Assembly: GCA_014651175.1 (NCBI GenBank)
Contig: BMWJ01000003.1
Span: 62,001 to 126,000 of the forward strand
Source: Streptomyces clavifer
Lineage (GTDB): Bacteria; Actinomycetota; Actinomycetes; Streptomycetales; Streptomycetaceae
Direction: 5' to 3'
Length of the DNA stretch: 64,000 nucleotides
Shown: in pieces, positions 42,208-51,875 of the stretch
Layout: the number at the start of each line of letters is the position of its first letter
Numbering within the stretch: position 1 is the stretch's first letter
The notes under the pieces: model-generated
What the model was told of the DNA's origin: nothing
Seen by the model: only the letters and a program-made list of their open reading frames with translations
Database searches by the model: none
Position numbers and translations under genes: made by a program

Positions 42208-42240
42208 CGTCCGGCGCCGCACAACGTGCGGCGCCGGACG
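42208..42240. terminator. strong hairpin between two terD paralogues
   Basis: A perfect 15-bp stem (42208-42222 with 42226-42240, arm CGTCCGGCGCCGCAC) and a 3-base loop. It should attenuate transcription from the upstream terD (42259-42834) into the next. Confidence 0.75.
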
Positions 42241-42258
42241 TGGTGGTGCTGAGACGGC

Positions 42259-42834
42259 TCAGACGTTGACGCCGAAGTCCTGCGCGATGCCGCGCAGACC
42301 CGATGCATACCCCTGGCCGATGGCACGGAACTTCCACTCCGCGCCGTTGCGGTAGAGCTCGCCGAAGACCATGGCGGTCTCGGTCGAGGCGTCCTCGCTC
42401 AGGTCGTAGCGTGCGAGCTCGCTGTTGTCCGCCTGGTTGACCACGCGGATGTAGGCGTTGCGCACCTGACCGAAGCTCTGCTGACGGCTCTCGGCCTCGT
42501 AGATCGAGACCGGGAAGACGATCTTGTCGACATCGGCCGGGACACCGGCGAGGTTGACCTTGATGACCTCGTCGTCGCCCTCGCCCTCACCGGTGAGGTT
42601 GTCTCCGGTGTGCTCGACCGAGCCGTCGGGGCTCTTGAGGTTGTTGAAGAAGACGAAATTCCCGTCGCCTGCGACCTTGCCCTCGGTGTTCGTCAGCAGA
42701 GCGCTGGCGTCGAGGTCGAAGTCACCACCGGTGGTCGTACGGGCATCCCAGCCCAGACCGACGATGACCGCCGTCAGGTTGGGCGCGGCCTTGGTCAGCG
42801 AGACGTTGCCGCCCTTGCTGAGGCTGACTCCCAC
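42259..42834 (-). CDS. terD: TerD-family calcium-binding stress protein
   Basis: A 191-residue TerD, paralogue of the previous gene: [103 protein letters not shown] 42834 is preceded by TTTGGAGGACTC and matches the TerD start. The two are near-identical over the Ca2+ loop, diverging mainly between residues 55 and 75. It is the promoter-proximal gene of the unit. Confidence 0.93.
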   Translation of the reverse strand: MGVSLSKGGNVSLTKAAPNLTAVIVGLGWDARTTTGGDFDLDASALLTNTEGKVAGDGNFVFFNNLKSPDGSVEHTGDNLTGEGEGDDEVIKVNLAGVPADVDKIVFPVSIYEAESRQQSFGQVRNAYIRVVNQADNSELARYDLSEDASTETAMVFGELYRNGAEWKFRAIGQGYASGLRGIAQDFGVNV

Positions 42835-42973
42835 GAGTCCTCCAAATGTTTTGAGAGGGCCGGCAGACACCAGCGCCCCCGTCGTGCGTTGGCATCGGAT
42901 CAACGATTGGATCCTAGTGACCGGTTCCCGGCCAAAACAGGCTTTTGGCCGGGCGCCGCCGGAGATCCCGGAA

Positions 42974-43432
42974 TCAGATCGAGTCGAGGGCCTTGATGTA
43001 GTCGTTCAGGTCACGCGCGTCCGGCAGGGCGTTGACGACGGTCCAGCGGACCACGCCCGCCTTGTCGATGACGAAGGTGCCGCGCACCGCGCAGCCCTTC
43101 TCCTCGTCGAAGACGCCGTAGGCCCGCGAGGCCGCGCCGTGGGGCCAGAAGTCCGAGAGGAGCGGGTAGTCGAGCCCCTCCTGCTCCGCGAAGACGCGCA
43201 GGGTGTGGATCGAGTCGTTGGAGACGGCGAGCAGCTGGGTGTCGTCGTTCTCGAACTTCGGAAGCTCGTCACGGAGCGCGCAGAGCTCTCCCGTGCAGAC
43301 ACCGGTGAACGCGAACGGGTAGAAGAGCAGCACCACGTTCTTCTCACCGCGGAAGTCGGACAGCTTCACCGTCCGCCCGTGGTTGTCCTTCAGTTCGAAG
43401 TCCGGAGCCGGCGTGTCGACCTCGATCGCCAT
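42974..43432 (-). CDS. AhpE-type peroxiredoxin
   Basis: A 152-residue thiol peroxidase. The peroxidatic Cys is in [12 protein letters not shown] (PxxxTxxC-type), with a second Cys four residues on. [20 protein letters not shown] start, [31 protein letters not shown] and [13 protein letters not shown] complete the fold. The close pair C45/C49 is typical of the AhpE/one-Cys group in actinomycetes, which reduces peroxides using mycothiol/mycoredoxin or thioredoxin. ATG 43432 is the natural start. Confidence 0.9.
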   Translation of the reverse strand: MAIEVDTPAPDFELKDNHGRTVKLSDFRGEKNVVLLFYPFAFTGVCTGELCALRDELPKFENDDTQLLAVSNDSIHTLRVFAEQEGLDYPLLSDFWPHGAASRAYGVFDEEKGCAVRGTFVIDKAGVVRWTVVNALPDARDLNDYIKALDSI

Positions 43433-43546
43433 GAAACGTGTCCTCTCGCGTCGCCACCAATTCCCCGGCCTGGTCCGTCCGGGTGACCTCCCACCCTACG
43501 CAAAGCCCTCCTCCCGGCCCGCGCGGCCCCGTAAGGGCGCGTACGA

Positions 43547-43579
43547 AGGCCCCCGGCGGCGTAATGCCGACGGGGGCCT
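43547..43579 (-). terminator. terminator after the DUF3052 gene
   Basis: AGGCCCCCG (43547-43555) pairs with CGGGGGCCT (43571-43579), 20 bases past the DUF3052 stop on its strand. Confidence 0.65.
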
Positions 43580-43598
43580 CGGTGTGATGAAAGAAGGT

Positions 43599-44036
43599 TC
43601 AGCGCTTGGCCTTGGCCCCCTTGGGAGTGACCAGACGGCTGCCCGTCCAGTCCTTGCCCGCGCTGATGCTCTTGGTCTGGGCGAGACCAGCTGTCTGGGC
43701 AGCCTCGTTGATGTCGCTCGGTTCGACGTAGCCGTCGCGGCCGGTCTTGGGCGTCAGCAGCCAGACCGCCCCACCGTCCTCGATCAGACCAATGGCATCC
43801 ACCAGCGCGTCCGTAAGGTCGCCGTCCTCGTCGCGGAACCAGAGCAGGACGACGTCAGCGACGTCGTCGTAGTCCTCGTCGACGAGTTCCTGGCCGATTG
43901 TGGCCTCAATGCCCTCACGGAGCTCCTGCTCGACGTCGTCGTCGTAGCCGATCTCCTGGACCACCTGTCCGGGCTCGAACCCAAGCCTTGCGGCCGTGTT
44001 GGTCCGTTCCTCCGCGTGGTCCGCGGTCGCGCTCAC
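43599..44036 (-). CDS. DUF3052-family protein
   Basis: A 145-residue acidic protein: TAARLGFEPGQVVQEIGYDD, ELVDEDYDDVADVVLLWFRD, LIEDGGAVWLLTPKTGRDGYV, IVEPSDINEAAQTAGLAQTK, WTGSRLVTPKGAKAK. It matches the actinobacterial DUF3052 family, usually encoded next to aceE as here. GTG 44036 is chosen because the codons upstream show no family similarity. The role is unknown; the location beside aceE and a peroxiredoxin is strongly conserved in Streptomyces. Confidence 0.85.
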   Translation of the reverse strand: MSATADHAEERTNTAARLGFEPGQVVQEIGYDDDVEQELREGIEATIGQELVDEDYDDVADVVLLWFRDEDGDLTDALVDAIGLIEDGGAVWLLTPKTGRDGYVEPSDINEAAQTAGLAQTKSISAGKDWTGSRLVTPKGAKAKR

Positions 44037-44516
44037 GGGTTGCCTCCTGATCATGTTTCGGAAAATGCTTCAGCCACGCGCGTGCGCGGGGCATTGGCCG
44101 TAGTCCACACGGGCTCGGCGAATCGCGCAAGTACCCGGCGTCCGAGACCGCCTAAACGGTGACGTTCCCTGCCACGTCGCCGCAACGTCCGGCATGTCTC
44201 CTGCGGGGCCCGGAACACTGTCCGGACCCTTTACGTCCTTCCTCAGCTTATGCCGTTTCGATCCGCCATTCGGAGTCGAACAGCCTTTGGGAACGCTTGG
44301 CCGGGTTGGGCGTATGGTTGCGGTTTGGGCCGGAGCGCCCTCGTTCCGCCGGTACCCGGGCCCGGACCCGGCGTCCGGAACCTTGTGTTACCCCACAGTA
44401 GAGATGACGTTCAGGCCCTCGCGGTACACGATGGAGTCGGCGTACAGCCGACCTCCGGGGGTACGTTCCCCCGGGACAGGGCCCCGAAGAGCAGCACCGA
44501 GCAGCGAAGGAACAGC
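44037..44516. other. divergent leader region between DUF3052 and aceE
   Basis: About 480 bases without an acceptable gene. The aceE side ends in GAAGGAAC, the ribosome site for GTG 44517. A palindromic CACGCGCGTG occurs near 44073. No confident -35/-10 pair could be fixed for aceE. Confidence 0.5.
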
Positions 44517-47258
44517 GTGGCTTCCGGATCCGATCGCAACCCGATCATCATTGGCGGCCTTCCGAGTCAGGTCCCGGACTTCGATCCAGAAGAGACCCAG
44601 GAATGGCTCGACTCACTCGACGCCGCCGTCGACGAGCGGGGCCGTGAGCGTGCCCGCTACCTGATGCTCCGGCTCATCGAGCGCGCGCGGGAGAAGCGCG
44701 TCGCCGTGCCCGAGATGCGCAGCACGGACTACGTGAACACGATCGCCACGAAGGACGAGCCGTTCTTCCCGGGCGACGAGGAGATCGAGCGCAAGGTCCT
44801 CAACGCGACCCGGTGGAACGCCGCGGTGATGGTCTCCCGCGCCCAGCGGCCCGGGATCGGGGTCGGCGGCCACATCGCCACCTTCGCCTCCTCCGCCTCG
44901 CTGTACGACGTGGGCTTCAACCACTTCTTCCGCGGCAAGGACCAGGGCGACGGCGGCGACCAGATCTTCTTCCAGGGGCACGCCTCCCCGGGCATCTACG
45001 CCCGCGCCTTCCTGCTCGACCGGCTGAGCGAGGGGCAGCTCGACGCCTTCCGCCAGGAGAAGTCGAAGGCCCCGAACGGCCTGTCCAGCTATCCGCACCC
45101 GCGGCTGATGCCGGACTTCTGGGAGTTCCCGACGGTCTCGATGGGCCTCGGCCCGCTCGGCGCGATCTACCAGGCTCGGATGAACCGCTACATGGAGGCG
45201 CGCGGCATCGCCGACACCTCCAAGTCACACGTGTGGGCCTATCTGGGCGACGGCGAGATGGACGAGCCCGAGTCGCTCGGCCAGCTCTCCATCGCCGCCC
45301 GCGAGGGTCTGGACAACCTGACCTTCGTGGTCAACTGCAACCTGCAGCGCCTGGACGGCCCGGTCCGCGGCAACGGCAAGATCATCCAGGAGCTGGAGTC
45401 GCAGTTCCGCGGCGCCGGCTGGAACGTCATCAAGCTGGTCTGGGACCGCACCTGGGACCCGCTGCTCGCGCAGGACCGCACCGGCATCCTGGTCAACAAG
45501 CTGAACACCACCCCGGACGGCCAGTTCCAGACGTACGCGACCGAGACGGGCTCGTACATCCGTGAGCACTTCTTCGGCGACGACCCGCGGCTCCGCGACA
45601 TGGTCAAGGACATGTCCGACCACCAGATCCTGCACCTGGGCCGCGGCGGGCACGATCACCGCAAGGTCTACGCGGCCTACTCGGCGGCCAAGGCCCACAA
45701 GGGCCAGCCGACGGTGATCCTGGCGCAGACGGTCAAGGGCTGGACGCTCGGACCGAACTTCGAGGGCCGCAACGCGACCCACCAGATGAAGAAGCTCACG
45801 GTCGAGGACCTCAAGCGCTTCCGTGACCGGCTGCACATCCCGATCACGGACAAGCAGCTGGACGAGGGCCACCCTCCGTACTACCACCCGGGCCGGGACT
45901 CGGAAGAGATCCAGTACATGCACGACCGCCGGCAGGGTCTGGGCGGTTACGTCCCGACGCGTGTGGTGCGGGCGAAGCCGCTGCAGCTGCCGGACGAGAA
46001 GACGTACGCAGCCGCGAAGAAGGGTTCGGGTCAGCAGTCGATCGCCACGACCATGGCCTTCGTCCGCGTCCTGAAGGACCTCATGCGGGACAAGGAGATC
46101 GGCAAGCGTTTCGTGCTGATCGCACCCGACGAGTACCGCACCTTCGGCATGGACGCGTTCTTCCCGAGTGCGAAGATCTACAACCCGCTGGGTCAGCAGT
46201 ACGAGGCGGTGGACCGCGATCTCCTCCTCGCGTACAAGGAGTCGCCGACGGGCCAGATGCTGCACGACGGCATCTCCGAGGCCGGCTGCACGGCCTCGCT
46301 GATCGCCGCGGGGTCGGCGTACGCCACGCACGGCGAGCCGCTGATCCCGGTGTACGTCTTCTACTCGATGTTCGGTTTCCAGCGCACCGGTGACCAGTTC
46401 TGGCAGATGGCCGACCAGCTCGCGCGCGGCTTCGTGCTGGGTGCGACCGCCGGACGTACGACGCTGACCGGTGAGGGGCTCCAGCACGCGGACGGCCACT
46501 CGCAGCTGCTCGCTTCGACGAACCCGGGCTGTGTCGCGTACGACCCGGCGTTCGGGTACGAGATCGCGCACATCGTCAAGGACGGTCTGCGCCGGATGTA
46601 CGGCGGAACGCCCGAGGAGAACGAGGACGTCTTCTACTACCTCACCGTCTACAACGAGCCGATCCGGCACCCTGCCGAGCCCGCCGACGTGGATGTCGAC
46701 GGCATCCTCAAGGGCGTGTACCGCTACAGCAGCGGCGAGAAGGGCCGGATCCCGGCCCAGATCATGGCGTCCGGGGTGGCGGTGCCGTGGGCGGTGGAGG
46801 CGCAGCGGATCCTCGCCGAGGAGTGGGACGTCAAGGCGGATGTCTGGTCGGCGACCTCCTGGAACGAGCTGCGCCGCGAGGCCGTGGACGTGGAGCGGTA
46901 CAACCTGCTCCACCCGGAGGAGGAGCAGCGCGTCCCCTACGTGACGCGGAAGCTGTCCGGCTCCGAGGGCCCGTTCGTGGCGGTCTCGGACTGGATGCGT
47001 TCGGTGCCCGACCAGATCGCGCGCTGGGTGCCCGGTGCGTACCAGTCGCTGGGTGCGGACGGCTTCGGCTTCGCCGACACCCGCGGGGCGGCCCGCCGCT
47101 TCTTCCACATCGACGCGCAGTCGATCGTGCTCGCGGTGCTCACGGAGCTCGCGAAGGAGGGCCGGATCGACCGTTCGGCGCTGAAGACGGCGGTCGACCG
47201 GTACGACCTCCTGGACGTGGCCGCGGCCGACCCCGGCCCGGCCGGCGGCGACGCGTAG
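44517..47258 (+). CDS. aceE: pyruvate dehydrogenase E1 component (homodimeric, AceE)
   Basis: A 913-residue homodimeric E1, oxidatively decarboxylating pyruvate with thiamine diphosphate for the PDH complex. N-terminal [20 protein letters not shown] is family-typical. The TPP site is [20 protein letters not shown] through FVVNCNLQ (GDG...N). Later motifs include [18 protein letters not shown]-type [14 protein letters not shown] and [25 protein letters not shown] 44517 follows GAAGGAAC. Length and lack of separate alpha/beta genes show the E. coli-like, actinobacterial form. Confidence 0.96.
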   Translation: MASGSDRNPIIIGGLPSQVPDFDPEETQEWLDSLDAAVDERGRERARYLMLRLIERAREKRVAVPEMRSTDYVNTIATKDEPFFPGDEEIERKVLNATRWNAAVMVSRAQRPGIGVGGHIATFASSASLYDVGFNHFFRGKDQGDGGDQIFFQGHASPGIYARAFLLDRLSEGQLDAFRQEKSKAPNGLSSYPHPRLMPDFWEFPTVSMGLGPLGAIYQARMNRYMEARGIADTSKSHVWAYLGDGEMDEPESLGQLSIAAREGLDNLTFVVNCNLQRLDGPVRGNGKIIQELESQFRGAGWNVIKLVWDRTWDPLLAQDRTGILVNKLNTTPDGQFQTYATETGSYIREHFFGDDPRLRDMVKDMSDHQILHLGRGGHDHRKVYAAYSAAKAHKGQPTVILAQTVKGWTLGPNFEGRNATHQMKKLTVEDLKRFRDRLHIPITDKQLDEGHPPYYHPGRDSEEIQYMHDRRQGLGGYVPTRVVRAKPLQLPDEKTYAAAKKGSGQQSIATTMAFVRVLKDLMRDKEIGKRFVLIAPDEYRTFGMDAFFPSAKIYNPLGQQYEAVDRDLLLAYKESPTGQMLHDGISEAGCTASLIAAGSAYATHGEPLIPVYVFYSMFGFQRTGDQFWQMADQLARGFVLGATAGRTTLTGEGLQHADGHSQLLASTNPGCVAYDPAFGYEIAHIVKDGLRRMYGGTPEENEDVFYYLTVYNEPIRHPAEPADVDVDGILKGVYRYSSGEKGRIPAQIMASGVAVPWAVEAQRILAEEWDVKADVWSATSWNELRREAVDVERYNLLHPEEEQRVPYVTRKLSGSEGPFVAVSDWMRSVPDQIARWVPGAYQSLGADGFGFADTRGAARRFFHIDAQSIVLAVLTELAKEGRIDRSALKTAVDRYDLLDVAAADPGPAGGDA

Positions 47259-47290
47259 CGGTACGGGAGTACCTACGCCGCGCAGGTGTA

Positions 47291-47327
47291 CGAAGGGCGA
47301 CGAGACCTCGGGTCCCGTCGCCCTTCG
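47291..47327. terminator. bidirectional terminator after aceE
   Basis: CGAAGGGCGACG (47291-47302) pairs with CGTCGCCCTTCG (47316-47327), and GACC/GGTC extends the stem inward. It lies between aceE and a convergent gene. Confidence 0.88.
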
Positions 47328-47373
47328 GCGTTCCGCGGCCGGTCCCGGCCCGCCCGGTCGTGGACGACCGCGG

Positions 47374-47784
47374 TCAGTTCTCCCAGATCTTGAAGGCCCT
47401 CACGGTGTACGGAGACCGGGGCACCCAGGTACCGCCGCCCGGGTAGGTCTCGAACTCTCCGGTCTCCCCGCACTCGGCCGACTGATAGGTGGTGACGGGA
47501 CGCCCGGTGCGGTTGACCAGGGACTGGGCGTGGCTGCCGGACGGCAGAGGCACACAGCTCTCGATGTCGACGGTGGACAGTTCATGGGTCTGGCCGGCCC
47601 CCGTGAAGCCGGTCTTGGCCCAGAGGCAGAGCTGCCCCGCCCCGCAGGGTGCGAGCCCTGCCGGGTGGGTGTGCGGGGCGCTGCGGACGGGTCCGTGGTG
47701 GGTGGCGGGCGCGGTGCCGGCCAGTGCCGTGGCCGGGACGAGCGCGGTGGCCGCCAGGGTGGCGGCGAGAACGGTCGTGCGCAT
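47374..47784 (-). CDS. secreted peptidase-inhibitor family I36-like protein
   Basis: A 136-residue exported protein: signal peptide TTVLAATLAATALVPATALA (cleavage near residue 22), then APCGAGQLCLWAKTGFTGAGQ, which is the CxxxxxCLW core of the SMPI/I36 crystallin-like family, and TYQSAECGETGEFETYPGGG. Cysteines suggest two disulphides. I36 members inhibit extracellular metalloproteases; a structural role is the alternative. It converges on aceE. No promoter was identified. Confidence 0.75.
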   Translation of the reverse strand: MRTTVLAATLAATALVPATALAGTAPATHHGPVRSAPHTHPAGLAPCGAGQLCLWAKTGFTGAGQTHELSTVDIESCVPLPSGSHAQSLVNRTGRPVTTYQSAECGETGEFETYPGGGTWVPRSPYTVRAFKIWEN

Positions 47785-47959
47785 GGTGGTTCAACCCCCG
47801 TGGTCGAGCGAATCGATGTCCGCACTCTGACCTGCGCGGGAGCGCACCGGGAAGGGGCCCGGCGACGGACCACCCTGATAGGCGACAGCCCCGCCGGTAC
47901 CGTCCGGCGGGGCTGTCGTACGCGCTGTGTTGACACCTGGGTGCCCGGGGGCGCGCGGG

Positions 47960-49570
47960 TCAGATGTGACCGGCTCCCGCGCCGGCCTCGGCGTTCGCAC
48001 CGCGTTTGGTGAGCGTGGCCACCAGTGCGGCGACCACCGCGACGATGCCGGCGACCATGAACGCGGAGCTCATGCCCGACACGAACGTGTCATGGGCGAC
48101 CCCCGCGATCTTCGCCGCGACCTCCGGCGGGGTGCCGGGCGCCACCGGCGGCATCCCGACCTTGACGGCCGAGGACGCCTGCTCCAACTGCTCGGCGTTC
48201 ACCGGCGGGAGTTCGGCGGCCTTCCAGTTGTCCTCCAGTCGCGCGTCGACCCGGGAGGCCATGACGGCGCCCAGGACGGCCGTGCCGAGGCTGCCGCCGA
48301 CCTGCATCGCGGCCTGCTGCAGCCCGCCGGCCACGCCGGAGAGCTCCAGCGGGGCGTTGCCCACGATGACCTCGGTGGCGCCGACCATGACCGGGGCGAG
48401 GCCGAAGCCGAGCAGGGCGAACCAGAGCGACATGGTCAGGGTGCCGGTGCCGATCGTCAGCTGCGACATGCCGAACATGGCGACCGCGACGGACACCATG
48501 CCGCCGACGAGCGGGACCCGCGGGCCGAACCGGGTGATGGCGGCACCGGCGAGCGGCGATCCGACGATCATCATTCCGGTCAGCGGCAGCAGGTGCAGAC
48601 CGCTGTCGACCGGGCTCATGCCGTGGACGTTCTGCAGGTAGAAGGTCACGAAGAACAGGCCGCCCATGAAGGCGAAGGCCATCAGCACCATCAGGACCAC
48701 ACCGGCCGACAGGGGCACGGAGCGGAACATCGCCAGTGGGATGAGCGGCTCGCGGACGTTCTTCTGGGAGAGCGCGAACACGAGGAACAGGACGATCGCG
48801 GCGCCCAGGAAGCCAAGGGTCCTGGCATCGCCCCAGCCCCACTCGGAGCCCTTGATGAGCGACCAGACCAGGCAGAACATCGCCTGGGACAGCAGCACGA
48901 TGCCGCCGATGTCGAAGGACCTGGGCGCGTTCTCGGCGCGGTGGTCCCTGAGGATCACCAGGCCGAAGACCAGCGCGAGCACGCCGACCGGCACGTTGAT
49001 GAAGAACACGGACTGCCAGCTGACGTGCTCCACGAGGACGCCGCCGAGGATCGGGCCGCCCGCGGTCGAGGCGCCGATCACCATGCCCCAGATGCCGATC
49101 GCCATGTTCAGCTTCTCGGCGGGGAAGGTGGCACGGAGCAGGCCGAGCGCCGCCGGCATCAGCAGGGCGCCGAACAGGCCCTGCAGCACCCGGAAGACGA
49201 TCACCAGCGTCACGCTGTCGGCCAGGCCGATGGCCGCCGAGGCGGCGGCGAATCCCGCGATGCCTATCAGGAAGGTCTGGCGGTGGCCGAAGCGGTCGCC
49301 GAGCTTGCCCGCGGTGATCAGGGAGACCGCGAGCGCGAGCATGTAGCCGTTGGTGATCCACTGGACGTCGGCGAGCGAGGCGCCGAGGTCCTGCTGGATG
49401 GCGGGGTTGGCGATCGCGACGATCGTGCCGTCGAGGGCCACCATCATCACGCCGATGGCCACGGCGAAGAGCGTCAGCCAGGGATGGCCCCGCAGCCCTT
49501 TCACCGGTGCGGGAACGCGGGTGCCTTCGGGCTCCCGCGGCGCCTTCTCGACAGTGGTCTGACTAGTCAT
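47960..49570 (-). CDS. DHA2-family multidrug MFS pump (14-TMS)
   Basis: A 536-residue EmrB/QacA-type transporter: VMMVALDGTIVAIANPAIQQ (helix 1), GKLGDRFGHRQTFLIG (loop 2-3), GPILGGVLVEHVSWQSVFF (motif C). There are 14 hydrophobic segments. ATG 49570 lies seven bases after TAATCT, consistent with a leaderless mRNA whose -35/-10 spacer contains the palindrome at 49585-49599. It is divergent from the TetR gene. Confidence 0.9.
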   Translation of the reverse strand: MTSQTTVEKAPREPEGTRVPAPVKGLRGHPWLTLFAVAIGVMMVALDGTIVAIANPAIQQDLGASLADVQWITNGYMLALAVSLITAGKLGDRFGHRQTFLIGIAGFAAASAAIGLADSVTLVIVFRVLQGLFGALLMPAALGLLRATFPAEKLNMAIGIWGMVIGASTAGGPILGGVLVEHVSWQSVFFINVPVGVLALVFGLVILRDHRAENAPRSFDIGGIVLLSQAMFCLVWSLIKGSEWGWGDARTLGFLGAAIVLFLVFALSQKNVREPLIPLAMFRSVPLSAGVVLMVLMAFAFMGGLFFVTFYLQNVHGMSPVDSGLHLLPLTGMMIVGSPLAGAAITRFGPRVPLVGGMVSVAVAMFGMSQLTIGTGTLTMSLWFALLGFGLAPVMVGATEVIVGNAPLELSGVAGGLQQAAMQVGGSLGTAVLGAVMASRVDARLEDNWKAAELPPVNAEQLEQASSAVKVGMPPVAPGTPPEVAAKIAGVAHDTFVSGMSSAFMVAGIVAVVAALVATLTKRGANAEAGAGAGHI

Positions 49571-49584
49571 GCGCTGGAGATTAG

Positions 49585-49599
49585 TGTCAGTGACTGACA
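49585..49599. promoter_or_regulatory. palindromic TetR operator within the pump promoter
   Basis: TGTCAGT-G-ACTGACA is a 15-base perfect inverted repeat. It sits just upstream of the pump's TAATCT -10 (49578-49583, minus strand) and 88 bases upstream of the TetR start. The neighbouring TetR is its likely ligand-responsive binder. Confidence 0.75.
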
Positions 49600-49686
49600 G
49601 TCGACCAACCATTTCACAAGACGGTAACTGTCATGTAGCTCACAGGTAGGCTGAGTAGGACGAAGCGGCGGAAAGAGGTCCCCCAC

Positions 49687-50493
49687 GTGACGTGCAGGCA
49701 GACAACCGGGGCCCCTGCGCCGGGCGCCCCGGCCGGTTTGCGTGAACGCAGGAAGCAGCGCACCCGTGAGGCCCTGCTGCACACCGCTCTCGAACTCTTC
49801 ACCACCCAGGGCTACGACCGGACGACGGTCGACGAGATCGTCGAGGCGGTCGAGGTGTCCCAGCGCACCTTCTTCCGCTATTTCGCCACCAAGGAGGCGG
49901 CCGCCTTCGCCACCCGGGAGGCGGTCGAGCTGAGCTTCCTCGCGGAGCTGCGCCGGCGTCCCGCGGCGGAGCCCCCCTTCGAGGCCATGCGCCGTGCCGC
50001 ACTGAGCGCCTGGGACAGCATCGCCGACACCCCCGGGGGCACCATCACGGTCGCGCTCCGGATGCGGACGTACCGGATGATCGAGTCCACCCCCGCACTG
50101 CTCGCGGCCGACATACGGCGCAGCATCGAGCTGGAGCGCCAGGTCACCCAGGTGGTGGCGGAGCGTGAAGGGCTGGACCCGGAGACGGATCTGCGGCCCC
50201 GGGTGGCCGTCGCCGCGTTCTCCGGGGTGATGCGGCTGGCCGGACAGCGGTGGGGACAGCGCCGGGACGCAGACGTGGAAGCGCTGCACCGTCTGACCGA
50301 AGTCCACCTGGACCACCTCGGGCCTGCGCTCTCCGGGAGCTGGCGCACCGTTCCGGCGGACCGCGCGGCTGTGCCGCACGCCTCACCCGCCGGCCATGGC
50401 CGAACTCACAGCACCTCCGCTTCGAAGCACGTTTCCCGTACCGAACGGGCTCTCGACGCGCCGGAGCGTGCGCGGAACGGCCACGGATCGTGA
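49687..50493 (+). CDS. TetR-family repressor of the DHA2 pump
   Basis: A 268-residue TetR protein. Residues ~20-65 are the DNA-binding domain (RKQRTREALLHTALELFTTQG; TVDEIVEAVEVSQRTFFRYF). The ligand domain follows to about residue 220. The C-terminal ~45 residues (AVPHASPAGHGRTHSTSASK onward) are low-complexity and absent from typical members. GTG 49687 is used. It is divergent from the DHA2 pump with a shared palindromic operator, the standard repressor-pump arrangement. Confidence 0.87.
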   Translation: MTCRQTTGAPAPGAPAGLRERRKQRTREALLHTALELFTTQGYDRTTVDEIVEAVEVSQRTFFRYFATKEAAAFATREAVELSFLAELRRRPAAEPPFEAMRRAALSAWDSIADTPGGTITVALRMRTYRMIESTPALLAADIRRSIELERQVTQVVAEREGLDPETDLRPRVAVAAFSGVMRLAGQRWGQRRDADVEALHRLTEVHLDHLGPALSGSWRTVPADRAAVPHASPAGHGRTHSTSASKHVSRTERALDAPERARNGHGS

Positions 50494-50579
50494 CGATTTC
50501 GCGCCCAATTCCCCGCGCTCGGGTGATCCGGGTCACCCCCGCACCGCCGGCCTGAACGCGTCTCCTAGGGTGGGGCGCA

Positions 50580-51788
50580 GTGACCTCCTTCGATTCCTCT
50601 CCCACACTCACCGCTTGGCGCGCCCTGCTCGCCGTGGCGGTCGTGTTCGTCATGCTCGCGACCACCGGGTGGACCGCCGTTCGTCATCAGCAGTCCGCAG
50701 CGCCGCGCGAGATCGCGCTCGCCGCCTGGGCGAGGGACCGGATAGCCGGCCACTCGCTCCCGGACACCGACGCTCCGGCCTACCGCCTGGCGCACTTCTT
50801 CGCGACGCTCACCGCGGGCCAGCAGGTCGCGCTCGCCGACAAGTACCCGCTCGTGGTGGGGAATCTGAACGGGGTCCCGGTCACCCTGCGGTACCGCGCC
50901 AACCGCCACGCCCTGGCGCTGGCAACGACCGCCGAACAGCAGCGCGCGCAGGACGTCGGACTCTCGCCCGACGGCCGCCACCAGGCACTGCTCCGCCTCG
51001 AACGCTTCAGATCGCTGCTCGCCGGTGACCGGCAGATCCTCGCCTTCGACCCGTCGGGCAGGGGTCACGCGGCCGAGGTCTTCGGCGACCTCGACCGGGC
51101 CCGGAGGGTCTCGGTCGTCGTCCCCGGGGTCGACACGAGTCTGCTCACGCTGGAGCGAACCGGCCGAAAGAAGAACACGGCACCGGTGGGCATGGCGCAG
51201 TCGCTGTACGCCGCCGAGCGCGCGGTCGCCGGATCCCGTACGGCGGTCATCGCCTGGGCCGACTACACGGCGCCCGCCGGGATCGGCATGGACGCCGCTC
51301 TGGGCAGGCTCGCGGCGGAAGGGGCGGTGCGGCTGAACTCGCTGGTGGGCGCGTTGCCCGGCACCTCGTCCGTCTCGCTGTTCTGCCACAGCTACGGTTC
51401 CGTGCTGTGCGGCGTGGCGGCCCGTGAGCTGCCGTCGCGGGTGTCCGACATCGCGGTCGCGGGCAGTCCGGGCATGCGGGCGGACAGTGCGGCGGGACTG
51501 CACACCCGGGCCCGGGTGTGGGCGATGCGGGACGGTGACGACTGGATCGAGGACGTGCCGAACATGGCGGTCGGCGGCCTCGGTCACGGCGCCGATCCGG
51601 TCGAGCCCGGCTTCGGCGCGCGGATCGTGTCGGCGAGCGGCGCGGTCGGGCACAGCGGTTACTTCGAGCCGGGGACGACGAGCCTCAGCAACTTCGCCGC
51701 CATCGGCGTGGGGGCCTACGACTCGGTCAGCTGCTCGAGCGCCGACCACGCGTGCCACCGCGACATCTCCGGCGAGCCGGGTGCCTGA
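50580..51788 (+). CDS. DUF1023-family alpha/beta hydrolase, membrane-anchored
   Basis: A 402-residue protein. A hydrophobic N-terminal segment (ALLAVAVVFVMLATTGWTAV, about residues 16-34) anchors it or acts as a signal. The catalytic half has RRVSVVVPGVDTSLLTL, VIAWADYTAPAGIGMDAAL, the nucleophile elbow FCHSYGSVLCG (GHSxG-like CHSYGS) and a His in VGHSGYFEPGTTSL. DUF1023 proteins are putative lipases or esterases of actinomycetes. GTG 50580 is close behind a TAGGGT, so the mRNA may be leaderless. Confidence 0.83.
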   Translation: MTSFDSSPTLTAWRALLAVAVVFVMLATTGWTAVRHQQSAAPREIALAAWARDRIAGHSLPDTDAPAYRLAHFFATLTAGQQVALADKYPLVVGNLNGVPVTLRYRANRHALALATTAEQQRAQDVGLSPDGRHQALLRLERFRSLLAGDRQILAFDPSGRGHAAEVFGDLDRARRVSVVVPGVDTSLLTLERTGRKKNTAPVGMAQSLYAAERAVAGSRTAVIAWADYTAPAGIGMDAALGRLAAEGAVRLNSLVGALPGTSSVSLFCHSYGSVLCGVAARELPSRVSDIAVAGSPGMRADSAAGLHTRARVWAMRDGDDWIEDVPNMAVGGLGHGADPVEPGFGARIVSASGAVGHSGYFEPGTTSLSNFAAIGVGAYDSVSCSSADHACHRDISGEPGA

Positions 51789-51875
51789 CGCGCGTAGAGG
51801 GCCGCGGAGGGGATTGCCGGTTTCCGACCGTACCGAGGGGGGACGCGCGGACCTGTGCCGCATACGATGAGGCAC

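Noticed and set aside
44037..44516. Upstream extension of aceE to 44250
   Set aside because: Codons before GTG 44517 lack E1 similarity, and GAAGGAAC marks the GTG as the start.
47927..49597. 556-codon plus-strand frame
   Set aside because: Antisense to the DHA2 pump, with His/Asp-rich low-complexity composition.
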